Assembly (NCBI GenBank): GCA_964498075.1
Contig: CAZCGA010000152.1
Span: 1-14,545, forward strand
Reading direction: 5' to 3'
DNA: 14,545 nt
From: CAZCGA01 sp964498075
GTDB lineage: Bacteria; Desulfobacterota; Binatia; HRBIN30
Shown here: piece after piece, positions 6,027 to 12,393 of the stretch
How positions within the stretch are numbered: the stretch's first letter is position 1
Layout: each line of letters starts with the position of its first letter
Translations under genes and position numbers: made by a program
The notes under the pieces: model-generated
The model's input: the letters and a program-made list of their open reading frames with translations, nothing else
What the model was told of the DNA's origin: nothing
Database searches by the model: none

Positions 6027-7439
6027 ATGTCTCAAGCGAGGCCCAATACCCATCAGAAGGCGCTGCAGCTGAACCTGGACACAGGGAAGTATGGAACCTT
6101 CGCGGAGATCGGCGCGGGGCAGGAGGTGGCGCACTGGTTCTTTCACGTCGGACGCGCCGCCGGCACCGTGGCCAAGACGATCTCGGCGTACGACATGGCG
6201 GTGAGCGACGCGATCTATGGGCGCAGCGATCGCTACGTCAGCCGCCGGCGTTTGGAGTCGATGTTGGCGTACGAGTTCGACTTGCTGCTGCAGCGGCTGA
6301 GCGAGACGCGCGGGGACACCAGCACCTTCTTCGTGTTCGCCGATACGGTCGCGACGCGCAGCCAGCACCGCAGTGACGGCGGCAACGGCTGGATGGGCGT
6401 GCGGCTGCAAACGCAACCCCGTGGCGAGCCGTCCGAGATCATCATCCACGTCGCCATGCAGGACAACGAACCGTTGCATCAGCAGGAAGCGTTGGGGGTC
6501 ATCGGGGTCAACTTGATCTACGGGGCGTTCTTCTACCATGCCGAGCCCGCTACCTTGATGGCGTCGCTGCTGGATGACCTGACGCGCGCGCGCATCGAAG
6601 TGGACATGATCAAGTTTTCCGGACCCGCGTTCGCCGGAGTCGACAACCGGCTGATGAGCCTGCAGCTCGTCGAACAGGGCTTCACCGACGCGGCGCTGTT
6701 CACTGCTGACGGCGAGGTCGTGCAACCTTCGGAGGTGCTGTACCGACGACCGATCCTGGTCGAGCGCGGCCGCTTCCGGCCGATCACCAACCTCACGCTC
6801 GACATGCTGGAGCGCGCCCAGGAGCAGTTCCTCCAGGAGCCGGATCTCCAAGGTGAGGAGCCCGTCGTGCTCCTGGAGATGACCTTGCACAATCTCGCGT
6901 CCGAGAGCGGCATCGATCATCAGGACTTCCTCGCCCGCGTCGACACGCTGCGGGCGCTGGGCAAGACCGTCCTGATCTCGAACTACGGGCGCTACTTCCG
7001 CCTCGTCGAGTACCTGTCCCGCTACACGCAGAAGCCGATCGGCATTGCGTTGGGGATTCCGAGTCTCAGGGATGTCGCGGACGACAAGTACTACGACGAT
7101 CTGCAAGGCGGCGTCCTCGAATCCGCCGGACGGTTGTTCAAGCAGAACGTGCGACTCTACGTCTATCCCCAGCTCGATCCCGATTCAGGGAAGGTCGTCA
7201 CCGTCGATGCGCTCCAGATCGCACCGCACTTGCGCCACCTGGTGGCGTACCTCCTGGAGAATCGTTTTCTCACGCCCATCTGCAACTACAATCCCAACTA
7301 TCTTTCCATCCTTTCACCGTACGTCCTCGCCGGCATTCAGTCGGGCGATCCATCCTGGGAGCGCTTGGTGCCAGCCCCGATCGTTGCCGCGATCAAGCAG
7401 GAGCGCTTGTTCGGCTGGCAGCCGGCAGCGGCGCGTTGA
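6027..7439 (+). CDS. Conserved protein of unknown function, about 470 residues
   Basis: I recognise this as a widespread, well-conserved bacterial family, recalled by its N-terminal HQKALQLNLDTGKYGTFAEI region followed by GAGQEVAHWFFHVGRAAGTVA and SAYDMAVSDAIYG. Later landmarks are FFVFADTVATRS, IGVNLIYGAFF, EVDMIKFSGPAFAGVDNRLMS, LISNYGRYFRL, and a C-terminal GDPSWERLVP. There is no signal peptide or membrane segment, so it is probably cytoplasmic. From memory, databases label relatives inconsistently (for example as nicotinate-nucleotide adenylyltransferase or TonB-dependent receptor). I see no HxGH nucleotidyltransferase motif and no export signal, so neither label is supported. The ATG at 6027 is chosen because family conservation begins there; the frame stays open upstream to 5871 but overlaps the amidohydrolase. 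The aldo/keto reductase follows 45 bases later, possibly in one operon. Confidence 0.8.
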   Translation: MSQARPNTHQKALQLNLDTGKYGTFAEIGAGQEVAHWFFHVGRAAGTVAKTISAYDMAVSDAIYGRSDRYVSRRRLESMLAYEFDLLLQRLSETRGDTSTFFVFADTVATRSQHRSDGGNGWMGVRLQTQPRGEPSEIIIHVAMQDNEPLHQQEALGVIGVNLIYGAFFYHAEPATLMASLLDDLTRARIEVDMIKFSGPAFAGVDNRLMSLQLVEQGFTDAALFTADGEVVQPSEVLYRRPILVERGRFRPITNLTLDMLERAQEQFLQEPDLQGEEPVVLLEMTLHNLASESGIDHQDFLARVDTLRALGKTVLISNYGRYFRLVEYLSRYTQKPIGIALGIPSLRDVADDKYYDDLQGGVLESAGRLFKQNVRLYVYPQLDPDSGKVVTVDALQIAPHLRHLVAYLLENRFLTPICNYNPNYLSILSPYVLAGIQSGDPSWERLVPAPIVAAIKQERLFGWQPAAAR

Positions 7440-7484
7440 AGGGTGCGTGGCCTTTTCCACTGATCCGGAGTAAAGACCGCGGCC

Positions 7485-8498
7485 ATGGACTATCAACGAC
7501 TGGGACACGGCGGGCTCAAGGTGTCGCGGCTCTGCCTCGGCACGATGATGTTCGGCCGGTGGGGGAACACCGACCACGACGACTGCGTGCGTATCGTTCA
7601 CCGCGCGCTCGACGAAGGGATCAACTGCATCGACACGGCCAACCGCTACTGCTGGGGCGAGTCGGAAGAGATCGTCGGCAAGGCGTTGCGCGGACGGCGC
7701 GACTCGGTGGTCGTTGCCACCAAGGTCTTCATGCCCGGACCTGGCGGCGCGATCGATCGCGGCACCTCGCGCCGCCACGTCTTCCTCCAGGTCGAGGAGA
7801 GTCTGCGCCGGCTCGGCACCGACTGGATCGACCTCTACCAGCTGCATCGGAATGACCGCGACACACCGCTGGAGGAAACCCTCGGCGCACTCACCGACCT
7901 GGTCCGCCAAGGCAAGGTGCGCTACCTCGGTGTCTCCACCGGACATGCGTCCGACCCCGTCGATCTTCAGTTCAGCGGCTGGCGCATGGTCGAGTCGTTG
8001 TGGCTGAGCGAACGGCACGGCTTCGAACGCTTCATCTCCACGCAGCCGCCCTACTCGGTCTTCTCGCGCGACGCCGAACGCGACGTCTTCCCCGTGTGCG
8101 AGCGCTTCGGCTTCGGCGCCATCGTCTGGAGCCCGCTCGAAGGCGGCTGGCTCGCCGGACGCTACCGCCGCGGCCAGGCACTGCCGGCTGACTCGCGCGC
8201 CACGAACGAGACCGAGTTCGGCATGTTCGTACGCGACAACTTCGATCTCAACAGCCCCCGCGGCCAGCGCCGCCTGGAGGTCATCGAGGAGCTGGTCGGG
8301 ATGGCGCAACAGCTCAACGCCTCGCTGGCCGCCTACGCCACCGCCTGGACCTTGCGGCACCCCGCCGTCACGGCGGCGATCATCGGCCCGCGTGTCATGC
8401 GTCATCTCGAGGACGGACTCGCGTCGCTGAACGTCCGCATTCCCGACGAGCATCTGGCGCGCATCGACGCGTTGGTGGCACCGGGAACGCGTTCCTGA
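7485..8498 (+). CDS. Aldo/keto reductase
   Basis: The 337-residue protein is a (beta/alpha)8-barrel NADPH-dependent oxidoreductase of the AKR superfamily. The catalytic tetrad is visible: D50 and Y55 in CIDTANRYCWGESE, K80 in VVATKVF, and H121 in LYQLHRND. The C-terminal part carries the cofactor-binding region (IVWSPLEGGWLAGRY, and AAIIGPRVMRHLEDGL). Family members reduce aldehydes and ketones or act in sugar and xenobiotic metabolism; the substrate is not readable. It has no export signal. GGAG at 7467-7470 lies rather far from the ATG at 7485, but the N-terminus MDYQRLGHGGLKVSRLCLG matches the family start exactly. It follows the 6027 gene closely and precedes msrA by 31 bases, so the three genes may be cotranscribed. 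Confidence 0.92.
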   Translation: MDYQRLGHGGLKVSRLCLGTMMFGRWGNTDHDDCVRIVHRALDEGINCIDTANRYCWGESEEIVGKALRGRRDSVVVATKVFMPGPGGAIDRGTSRRHVFLQVEESLRRLGTDWIDLYQLHRNDRDTPLEETLGALTDLVRQGKVRYLGVSTGHASDPVDLQFSGWRMVESLWLSERHGFERFISTQPPYSVFSRDAERDVFPVCERFGFGAIVWSPLEGGWLAGRYRRGQALPADSRATNETEFGMFVRDNFDLNSPRGQRRLEVIEELVGMAQQLNASLAAYATAWTLRHPAVTAAIIGPRVMRHLEDGLASLNVRIPDEHLARIDALVAPGTRS

Positions 8499-8529
8499 GT
8501 CGGACAGAGCTATCGTGGAGGATGCCGAT

Positions 8530-9213
8530 ATGTGGATGAAAGAGCGCAAGCCGAGAATGCCCTCGGGTGAAGAAGCCTTGCCCGGGCGCCCGGAGCGCAT
8601 GCCCGTGGCCGCGCGGCACGCTGTACTTGCGACCCCGATGGAGCCGCCCTTTCCTGGAAAGGAGATGGCGCTCTTCGGCATGGGATGTTTCTGGGGTGCG
8701 GAGCGCAAGTTCTGGCAGGCGCACGGCGCCTACACGACCGCAGTGGGCTACGCCGGCGGCTCAACGCCCAACCCGACCTACGACGAGGTGTGCAGCGGCC
8801 TCACCGGGCACAACGAAGTGGTGCGCGTCGTGTTCGATCCGCAGCTGGTGAGGTATGAGATGCTGCTCAAGCTGTTCTGGGAAGACCACGACCCGACGCA
8901 GGGTATGCGGCAAGGCAACGACGTGGGTACGCAGTATCGCTCCGGCATCTACTACTACAACGAGTCGCAGCGGCGCGCCGCCGAGGCGTCACGCGAGGCG
9001 TACCAAGAGCGGCTCAGCGCCGCGGGCTATGATCCGATCACCACCGAGATCATCGCGGCACCGGAGTTCTACTACGCCGAGGACTACCACCAGCAGTACC
9101 TCGCCAAGAACCCCGGCGGCTACTGCGGCCTCGGCGGCACCGGCGTGACCTGCCCGATTGGTCTCGTCACGTTCCGCGGAGAAGACGACGCCGCCACCGA
9201 TGAACACCGATGA
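8530..9213 (+). CDS. msrA: Peptide-methionine (S)-S-oxide reductase MsrA
   Basis: The 227-residue enzyme reduces methionine-S-sulfoxide in proteins, using thioredoxin for recycling. The catalytic cysteine C53 is in GMGCFWGAERKFW, and the two resolving cysteines are at about C199 and C208 in GGYCGLGGTGVTC. Other family blocks are TGHNEVVRVVFDP, HDPTQGMRQGNDVGTQYRS and EFYYAEDYHQQYLAKNP. The N-terminal extension (EEALPGRPERMPVAARHAV) resembles that of E. coli-type MsrA, making this the long three-cysteine class. GGAGG at 8517-8521, eight bases before ATG 8530, decides the start over a GTG at 8515 that overlaps the site. No signal peptide is seen, so it is cytoplasmic. Its stop is 27 bases from the stop of the convergent SDR gene. 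Confidence 0.95.
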   Translation: MWMKERKPRMPSGEEALPGRPERMPVAARHAVLATPMEPPFPGKEMALFGMGCFWGAERKFWQAHGAYTTAVGYAGGSTPNPTYDEVCSGLTGHNEVVRVVFDPQLVRYEMLLKLFWEDHDPTQGMRQGNDVGTQYRSGIYYYNESQRRAAEASREAYQERLSAAGYDPITTEIIAAPEFYYAEDYHQQYLAKNPGGYCGLGGTGVTCPIGLVTFRGEDDAATDEHR

Positions 9214-9240
9214 GGGAACGTCCACATGTCGGGCAGTGGC

Positions 9241-10446
9241 TCAGCGCATCTCCGGCGGGGTCTGCTGCAACACCACCTGCTCCGCGGCGAGCGCCACGAT
9301 CGAGCGCGGACCCAGGCGCAGCGAGTTGGCGCGGAGCCAGTTGAACCAGCCGGAGATGACCGACGGCTGCTGCCCCAGCGCGTCGAAGGCGACGGCCACG
9401 ACGTTCGCCGCGGGCTCTCCAACTTCCCGGGTTTCGCCCGCCACCTCGCGGAACTCGGACTCGGTCGGTCCGGGCTCGAGCACCAGCACGTCCACGCCGG
9501 TGCCCCGCAGCTCCGCCCAGAGTGCCTCGCCGAAGAAGAGGTCGAACGCCTTGCTCGCCGCGTAGAGGGCGTGGCGCGGCAGCGGCTGCCGCCCGGCGAT
9601 CGAGCCGCTGATGATCATGGCGCCGCGGCCGCGCGCCCGCATCCCCGGCACGAGCCGGCTCGCCAGCACCACCGGCGCGACGCAGTTCACCAGCACCATG
9701 TCCCGCAAGCGTCCCGGGTCTTGCTTGTCGAAGCGACCGGCGTAGCCGAACCCGGCGTTGTTGATGAACACGTCGATCTGCAGATCTTTGATGGCGTCGA
9801 GCAGGCGGTCCGCGCCTGCCGGATCGGTGAGATCCGCCGCCACGACCCGCGTCGACGCGCGGTACTGCTGCTCGAGCTCGGTAGCCAGCACCCGCAAGCG
9901 GTCTTCGCGCCGCGCAGTGAGCACGCACGACAGCCCTTCCTTCGCCAGCGCGCGGGCGAACTCGGCACCAATCCCGGCGGATGCGCCGGTCACCAATGCC
10001 CACTCGCCGTAGCGCTCGCGCAGCGAGGCACGCTTCCGCCCGAACCGATCTTGCGCCTGCCACAAGGCCAGCGTGATAGCAGCTAAGGGGACGACCGACG
10101 CGAGCCCCGCAAGCCAGCCGCGGAAGCCGCCGACGTAAGCGACGTTCCAGATGAACATACCGACGGCAACCTCCGCCGCGTACAGCGCCGCCCACGGCCA
10201 CATCCAGGCGCGCATGCGCCAGAAGCCATACGCACCGGCGGCATAGATGGCCCAGTGCACCGGCTCCGTCAGCTTTGCCCACCACCCGTGCAAGAGGAAT
10301 CCGAACCACGCCTCCGCGTCGTGCGCCACCGGCTTCACAAACAAGTCCCACGGCATGTGCACGATCGCCATGTACATGCAGAAGAGCATCAACAGATTCA
10401 TCCACCACGGCCGCTGCGCGAGCCGCTCACGCCACCATTGAGACAT
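9241..10446 (-). CDS. Short-chain dehydrogenase/reductase with N-terminal membrane domain
   Basis: The 401-residue protein has two parts. Residues 1-135 are hydrophobic and rich in Trp, with about four likely membrane helices (near 15-36, 61-76, 83-102 and 110-129). Residues about 145-400 are a classical SDR: TGASAGIG (153-160) for NAD(P), NNAG (229-232), and the catalytic set S282, Y295 and K299 in YAASK, followed by EPGPTESEF. R179/R180 after the second beta strand suggest NADP preference. The membrane part probably holds the enzyme at the inner membrane near a lipid or sterol-like substrate, which is inference. AGGAGG four bases before the ATG at 10446 supports this start over an in-frame codon at 10488. 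A 27-base gap separates its stop from that of msrA, and it is divergent from the toxin-antitoxin pair. Confidence 0.86.
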   Translation of the reverse strand: MSQWWRERLAQRPWWMNLLMLFCMYMAIVHMPWDLFVKPVAHDAEAWFGFLLHGWWAKLTEPVHWAIYAAGAYGFWRMRAWMWPWAALYAAEVAVGMFIWNVAYVGGFRGWLAGLASVVPLAAITLALWQAQDRFGRKRASLRERYGEWALVTGASAGIGAEFARALAKEGLSCVLTARREDRLRVLATELEQQYRASTRVVAADLTDPAGADRLLDAIKDLQIDVFINNAGFGYAGRFDKQDPGRLRDMVLVNCVAPVVLASRLVPGMRARGRGAMIISGSIAGRQPLPRHALYAASKAFDLFFGEALWAELRGTGVDVLVLEPGPTESEFREVAGETREVGEPAANVVAVAFDALGQQPSVISGWFNWLRANSLRLGPRSIVALAAEQVVLQQTPPEMR

Positions 10447-10489
10447 GGGACCTCCTACGTTGAGTGGACGCACCCTTACCATTCGCAAG

Positions 10490-10554
10490 CCGACCCTCCA
10501 AGCCGGTCGGAGGGCGCTCTAGAGCGACCTTCGAGGTCTCCGGGCTTCCGCCCG
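10490..10554. repeat. Cluster of four inverted repeats in a divergent intergenic region
   Basis: In order: CCGACC (10490-10495) with GGTCGG (10505-10510); the perfect palindrome CGCTCTAGAGCG (10515-10526); GACCT-TCG-AGGTC (10526-10538); and CGGGC-TTCC-GCCCG (10541-10554). An alternative pairing CCCTCC/GGAGGG overlaps the first. They fill the space between the SDR start and the promoter side of the toxin-antitoxin pair, where autoregulatory operators are expected. Confidence 0.5.
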
Positions 10555-10556
10555 CG

Positions 10557-10585
10557 TGGACCGTTGGCGATTTTTCGCGTATCCT
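10557..10585 (+). promoter_or_regulatory. Weak promoter candidate for the toxin-antitoxin pair
   Basis: TGGACC (10557-10562), 17 bases, then TATCCT (10580-10585), each with four matches to consensus. The start would be near 10592, only about 4 bases before ATG 10596. No Shine-Dalgarno sequence precedes that ATG, so translation may be leaderless or nearly so. Confidence 0.28.
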
Positions 10586-10595
10586 TCGTCCGTTC

Positions 10596-10841
10596 ATGAC
10601 ACGCCCGCTTCTAAAACGCATCGTGACTGATCCGAAGATCATGCTCGGGAAGCCGGTGATCCGCGGCACGCGGATCACGGTAGAGGTGATCCTCGAAAAG
10701 CTCGCTGCGGACATCCCGATTGAGGAGGTCCTCGCGGACTATCCTCGACTCAGCCGCGCCGACATTCTCGCCGCAATTGCCTATGCGCGCGCGGCAATCG
10801 GCACTGAGGAGATCATTCCCCGCACGGCCTCGCGGGAATGA
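10596..10841 (+). CDS. DUF433 family antitoxin
   Basis: The 81-residue protein matches DUF433: RIVTDPKIMLGKPVIRGTRIT, followed by LEKLAADIPIEEVLADYPRLSRADILAAIAYA. The family is a small winged/helical DNA-binding antitoxin usually encoded just before a PIN-like DUF5615 toxin, and it neutralises the toxin and represses the operon. The start at 10596 is set by where family conservation begins; the frame is open further upstream but that region holds inverted repeats and no ribosome site. Its TGA overlaps the ATG of the next gene in an ATGA, so the two are translationally coupled. The inverted repeats just upstream are candidate autoregulatory sites. Confidence 0.9.
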   Translation: MTRPLLKRIVTDPKIMLGKPVIRGTRITVEVILEKLAADIPIEEVLADYPRLSRADILAAIAYARAAIGTEEIIPRTASRE

Positions 10842-11200
10842 AGTTTCTCGGCGACGAAAGCCTCGAAGCACCGATCGTCGACCGGCTCCGTGATGAGGGA
10901 TACGACGTCACCTACATCTCGGAAACGCAACCCGGCGCGAGCGATCCCGCTGTTCTCCGAAAAGCGGCCCGCGAATCGCGCATTCTGATTACCAACGACA
11001 AGGACTTCGCGGAGCTGACCTTTCTGCGGCGTCAGGCCTCCGCCGGCATCGTCTTGTTGAGACTGCCAAGATTTCGATCGGCGACCAAGGCCGCGCGACT
11101 TCTGGAGGTCATTCGCGGGCAAGGCACGCAGCTGCGGCGCGTCATGATGGTCGTGGAGGAACACGCGGCCCGCCGCCGTCCCTTCCCGCGTCGCAGCTAG
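10838..11200 (+). CDS. DUF5615 PIN-like toxin
   Basis: The 120-residue protein has the DUF5615 (Mut7-C/PIN-like) pattern. The first acidic residues are D6 and E7 in MKFLGDES, then GYDVTYISE, GASDPAVL with D36, and ILITNDKDFAEL with D54 and D56. In PIN-type proteins these acids hold metal for RNA cleavage, so a ribonuclease toxin role is expected but not shown. The gene starts inside the antitoxin stop codon, the typical arrangement for this pair. All expected acidic positions are present, so it looks intact. The protein ends in a basic tail (RRRPFPRRS) just before a hairpin. Confidence 0.88.
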   Translation: MKFLGDESLEAPIVDRLRDEGYDVTYISETQPGASDPAVLRKAARESRILITNDKDFAELTFLRRQASAGIVLLRLPRFRSATKAARLLEVIRGQGTQLRRVMMVVEEHAARRRPFPRRS

Positions 11201-11202
11201 TG

Positions 11203-11230
11203 CCGTCGCTACCCTGTCCGGTAACGATGG
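11203..11230 (+). terminator. Hairpin after the toxin-antitoxin pair
   Basis: CCGTCGCTACC (11203-11213) pairs with GGTAACGATGG (11220-11230) with one wobble and one mismatch around a 6-base loop, starting 2 bases after the toxin stop. No T-run follows. The position suits a terminator, but the same bases also form the SDR-like remnant on the other strand. Confidence 0.4.
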
Positions 11231-11262
11231 CGACCTTACCGGCAAAAACATAAGGATTATTG
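11205..11262 (-). pseudogene. Possible 5' remnant of a short-chain dehydrogenase gene
   Basis: Read on the - strand, this stretch gives NNPYVFAGKVAIVTGQGSDG. FAGKVAIVTG is a typical N-terminal strand and start of the glycine motif of SDR enzymes. After that the glycine motif is altered and the similarity stops where the toxin gene begins. It is short (about 20 codons), so chance cannot be excluded. It is distinct from the SDR at 9241-10446, whose matching segment reads WALVTGASAGIG. Confidence 0.3.
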
Positions 11263-11302
11263 TCCTGCGTAATGCCAGACCATCGTGCGCTCGTGCGGTA
11301 TG

Positions 11303-11332
11303 TTGACATGGTTGCTCGGAGCGTGGGATAAG
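11303..11332 (+). promoter_or_regulatory. Sigma70-type promoter for the helix-turn-helix gene
   Basis: A perfect TTGACA (11303-11308) is followed after 18 bases by GATAAG (11327-11332), four matches. The -35 sits inside ATGTTGACAT (11301-11310), an inverted repeat with arms ATGT/ACAT that could be a regulator site. Transcription would start near 11340, leaving a leader of about 55 bases. Confidence 0.5.
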
Positions 11333-11364
11333 GACGCGCTGACCTCACCGAGCGCGGTTCACGC

Positions 11365-11378
11365 CCCGCTACGGCGGG
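11365..11378 (+). promoter_or_regulatory. Leader hairpin with UACG tetraloop
   Basis: CCCGC (11365-11369), loop TACG, GCGGG (11374-11378). As RNA this is a C(UACG)G loop of the very stable UNCG class. It ends two bases before AAGGGG (11381-11386), the ribosome site of the next gene. It may protect the 5' end or affect initiation. Confidence 0.4.
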
Positions 11379-11395
11379 CGAAGGGGTAAGTTCGA

Positions 11396-12283
11396 GTGCA
11401 CGAGGTAGTTCGCGAGTCGTACAAGAAACGCCACGCCAGGGCGCAGTCTCGTGTCAGCTCCAAGTTCCCTGATGACCCGACCATCCGGGTCGAGCTGGCG
11501 GAGAGTTTCCGCCAAGACCTCGGCCAGCACCGACGGGCGGCGGTCGCCAAGAAGGTTCTGTCGCCCGGTGGGGAAAGGGTCCTCCACCGGACCTCCATCT
11601 CCCGGTACATCAAGGGGACGGTTTCGCCGACGCTCGGTGTGGCGAGGCGGCTGGCGGCCGCCGCCGGCCGGCCCTTGGCTGAGGCCGTCGCTGGGTACAG
11701 CGCGCGCTACGGGAAGTCTACCGAGCGCTGGACCAAGGAGATGTTCTACGCCCGCCCGTTCCGGACTCGGGTATTCGCGTTCCTTGAGATGTTCGGCAAC
11801 GTCCTCCCGCACGTCCATTTCGGATTCCCGACGGACGCGGAGCGCCGCTGCCGTCGGGTGGTGAACCCGAAACGCGACCGCATGGGTTGGGGCTACTTCG
11901 AGATCGCCTGTGATGAGCCGCTCACGGAGAGCGTGCCGTTTGACTTCATCGTCTCCTACCAGTTGTTCGAGAAGCCGCCAGTGTTCATCGACTACGGGAA
12001 GATCACCGTTACAGCAGAGGAAGTTCGCGGGGAAGAGATGTGGACGCGACGCGCCCAGAAGGAACGGCTCGGGACCCCGAACCCGCGGTTGTGTGTCCAA
12101 ACGTGGCTCGACGGCAAGGCCGTCGACTTCGTCCTCCGTTCGAGCCGACCATTCACCCTCGGGCCGGTGCTTGCAGCCGACGAGTTGCCAGCCGGGCCAC
12201 TTACGGTCGTGCGATTCGAGCCGGGAGGTATCCATCGCCATGCCGCACCGGGAGGCGCAGGGTGTGCAGAAGGTGCGGGTTGA
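11396..12283 (+). CDS. Helix-turn-helix protein with unrecognised C-terminal domain
   Basis: The 295-residue protein starts at GTG 11396, nine bases after AAGGGG. Residues about 45-98 look like an XRE-type helix-turn-helix: RRAAVAKKVL, then a short Gly/Pro loop, LHRTSISRYIKGTVSPTLGVA as recognition part, and RRLAAAAGRPLAEAV. The remaining 190 residues are rich in aromatic residues (FYARPFRTRVFAFLEMFGN, HVHFGFPTD, GWGYFEIACDEPL, VFIDYGKITV) and suggest a beta-rich ligand or protein-binding domain that I do not recognise. There is no membrane segment or export signal. It has its own promoter and leader hairpin and lies directly upstream of two exported proteins, which it may regulate; that is inference. 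The last twenty residues are Gly/Ala/His-rich and may be a drifted tail. Confidence 0.75.
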   Translation: MHEVVRESYKKRHARAQSRVSSKFPDDPTIRVELAESFRQDLGQHRRAAVAKKVLSPGGERVLHRTSISRYIKGTVSPTLGVARRLAAAAGRPLAEAVAGYSARYGKSTERWTKEMFYARPFRTRVFAFLEMFGNVLPHVHFGFPTDAERRCRRVVNPKRDRMGWGYFEIACDEPLTESVPFDFIVSYQLFEKPPVFIDYGKITVTAEEVRGEEMWTRRAQKERLGTPNPRLCVQTWLDGKAVDFVLRSSRPFTLGPVLAADELPAGPLTVVRFEPGGIHRHAAPGGAGCAEGAG

Positions 12284-12374
12284 GCGCGGCATTCCTGCAC
12301 GTGAAAGACGGGGTCAGCGATTGTGGCCGCGCACCGAGATGGATTATGTACCCCTTACCCTTGGTGAAGCGTAA
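12240..12374 (+). CDS. Possible small protein or leader ORF, 44 codons
   Basis: ATG 12240 follows GGGAGG (12223-12228) by eleven bases and opens a 44-codon frame, overlapping the end of the helix-turn-helix gene in another frame. The product is highly charged (VQKVRVERGIPARERRGQRL, then TEMDYVPLTLGEA). Its TAA (12372-12374) falls inside the 3' arm of the next hairpin and only 19 bases before the following gene. It could couple translation of that gene. No homology is known to me, so it may be noncoding. Confidence 0.25.
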   Translation: MPHREAQGVQKVRVERGIPARERRGQRLWPRTEMDYVPLTLGEA

Positions 12375-12382
12375 CGGGGGAG
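12351..12382 (+). promoter_or_regulatory. Hairpin covering the ribosome site of the exported protein gene
   Basis: CCCCTTAC (12351-12358) pairs with GTAA (12371-12374) and GGGG (12376-12379) with one bulged C and a 12-base loop. The 3' arm contains most of the GGGGGAG ribosome site (12376-12382) of the gene at 12394. Masking of translation is inference. Confidence 0.35.
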
Positions 12383-12393
12383 CGTGAGCGAAG

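Noticed and set aside
4700..6028. Long - strand open frame (442 codons) opposite the amidohydrolase
   Set aside because: The + strand frame has clear family motifs throughout. Antisense open frames of this size are common in GC-rich coding DNA, and its translation shows no recognisable motif.
6027..7439. Nicotinate-nucleotide adenylyltransferase or TonB-dependent receptor label for the unknown protein
   Set aside because: No HxGH motif, signal peptide, plug domain or beta-barrel pattern is visible; I keep it as unknown.
7314..8708. Long - strand open frame (464 codons) opposite the aldo/keto reductase
   Set aside because: It mirrors a well-supported + strand enzyme with an intact catalytic tetrad, and the antisense product has no domain or plausible ribosome site.
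10464..10595. Upstream in-frame extension of the DUF433 gene (44 extra codons)
   Set aside because: Family similarity begins at 10596, the extension covers the inverted-repeat cluster, and it has no ribosome site.
11369..12292. - strand open frame (307 codons) opposite the helix-turn-helix gene
   Set aside because: The + strand has a promoter, ribosome site and a helix-turn-helix pattern; the opposite frame has none of these.
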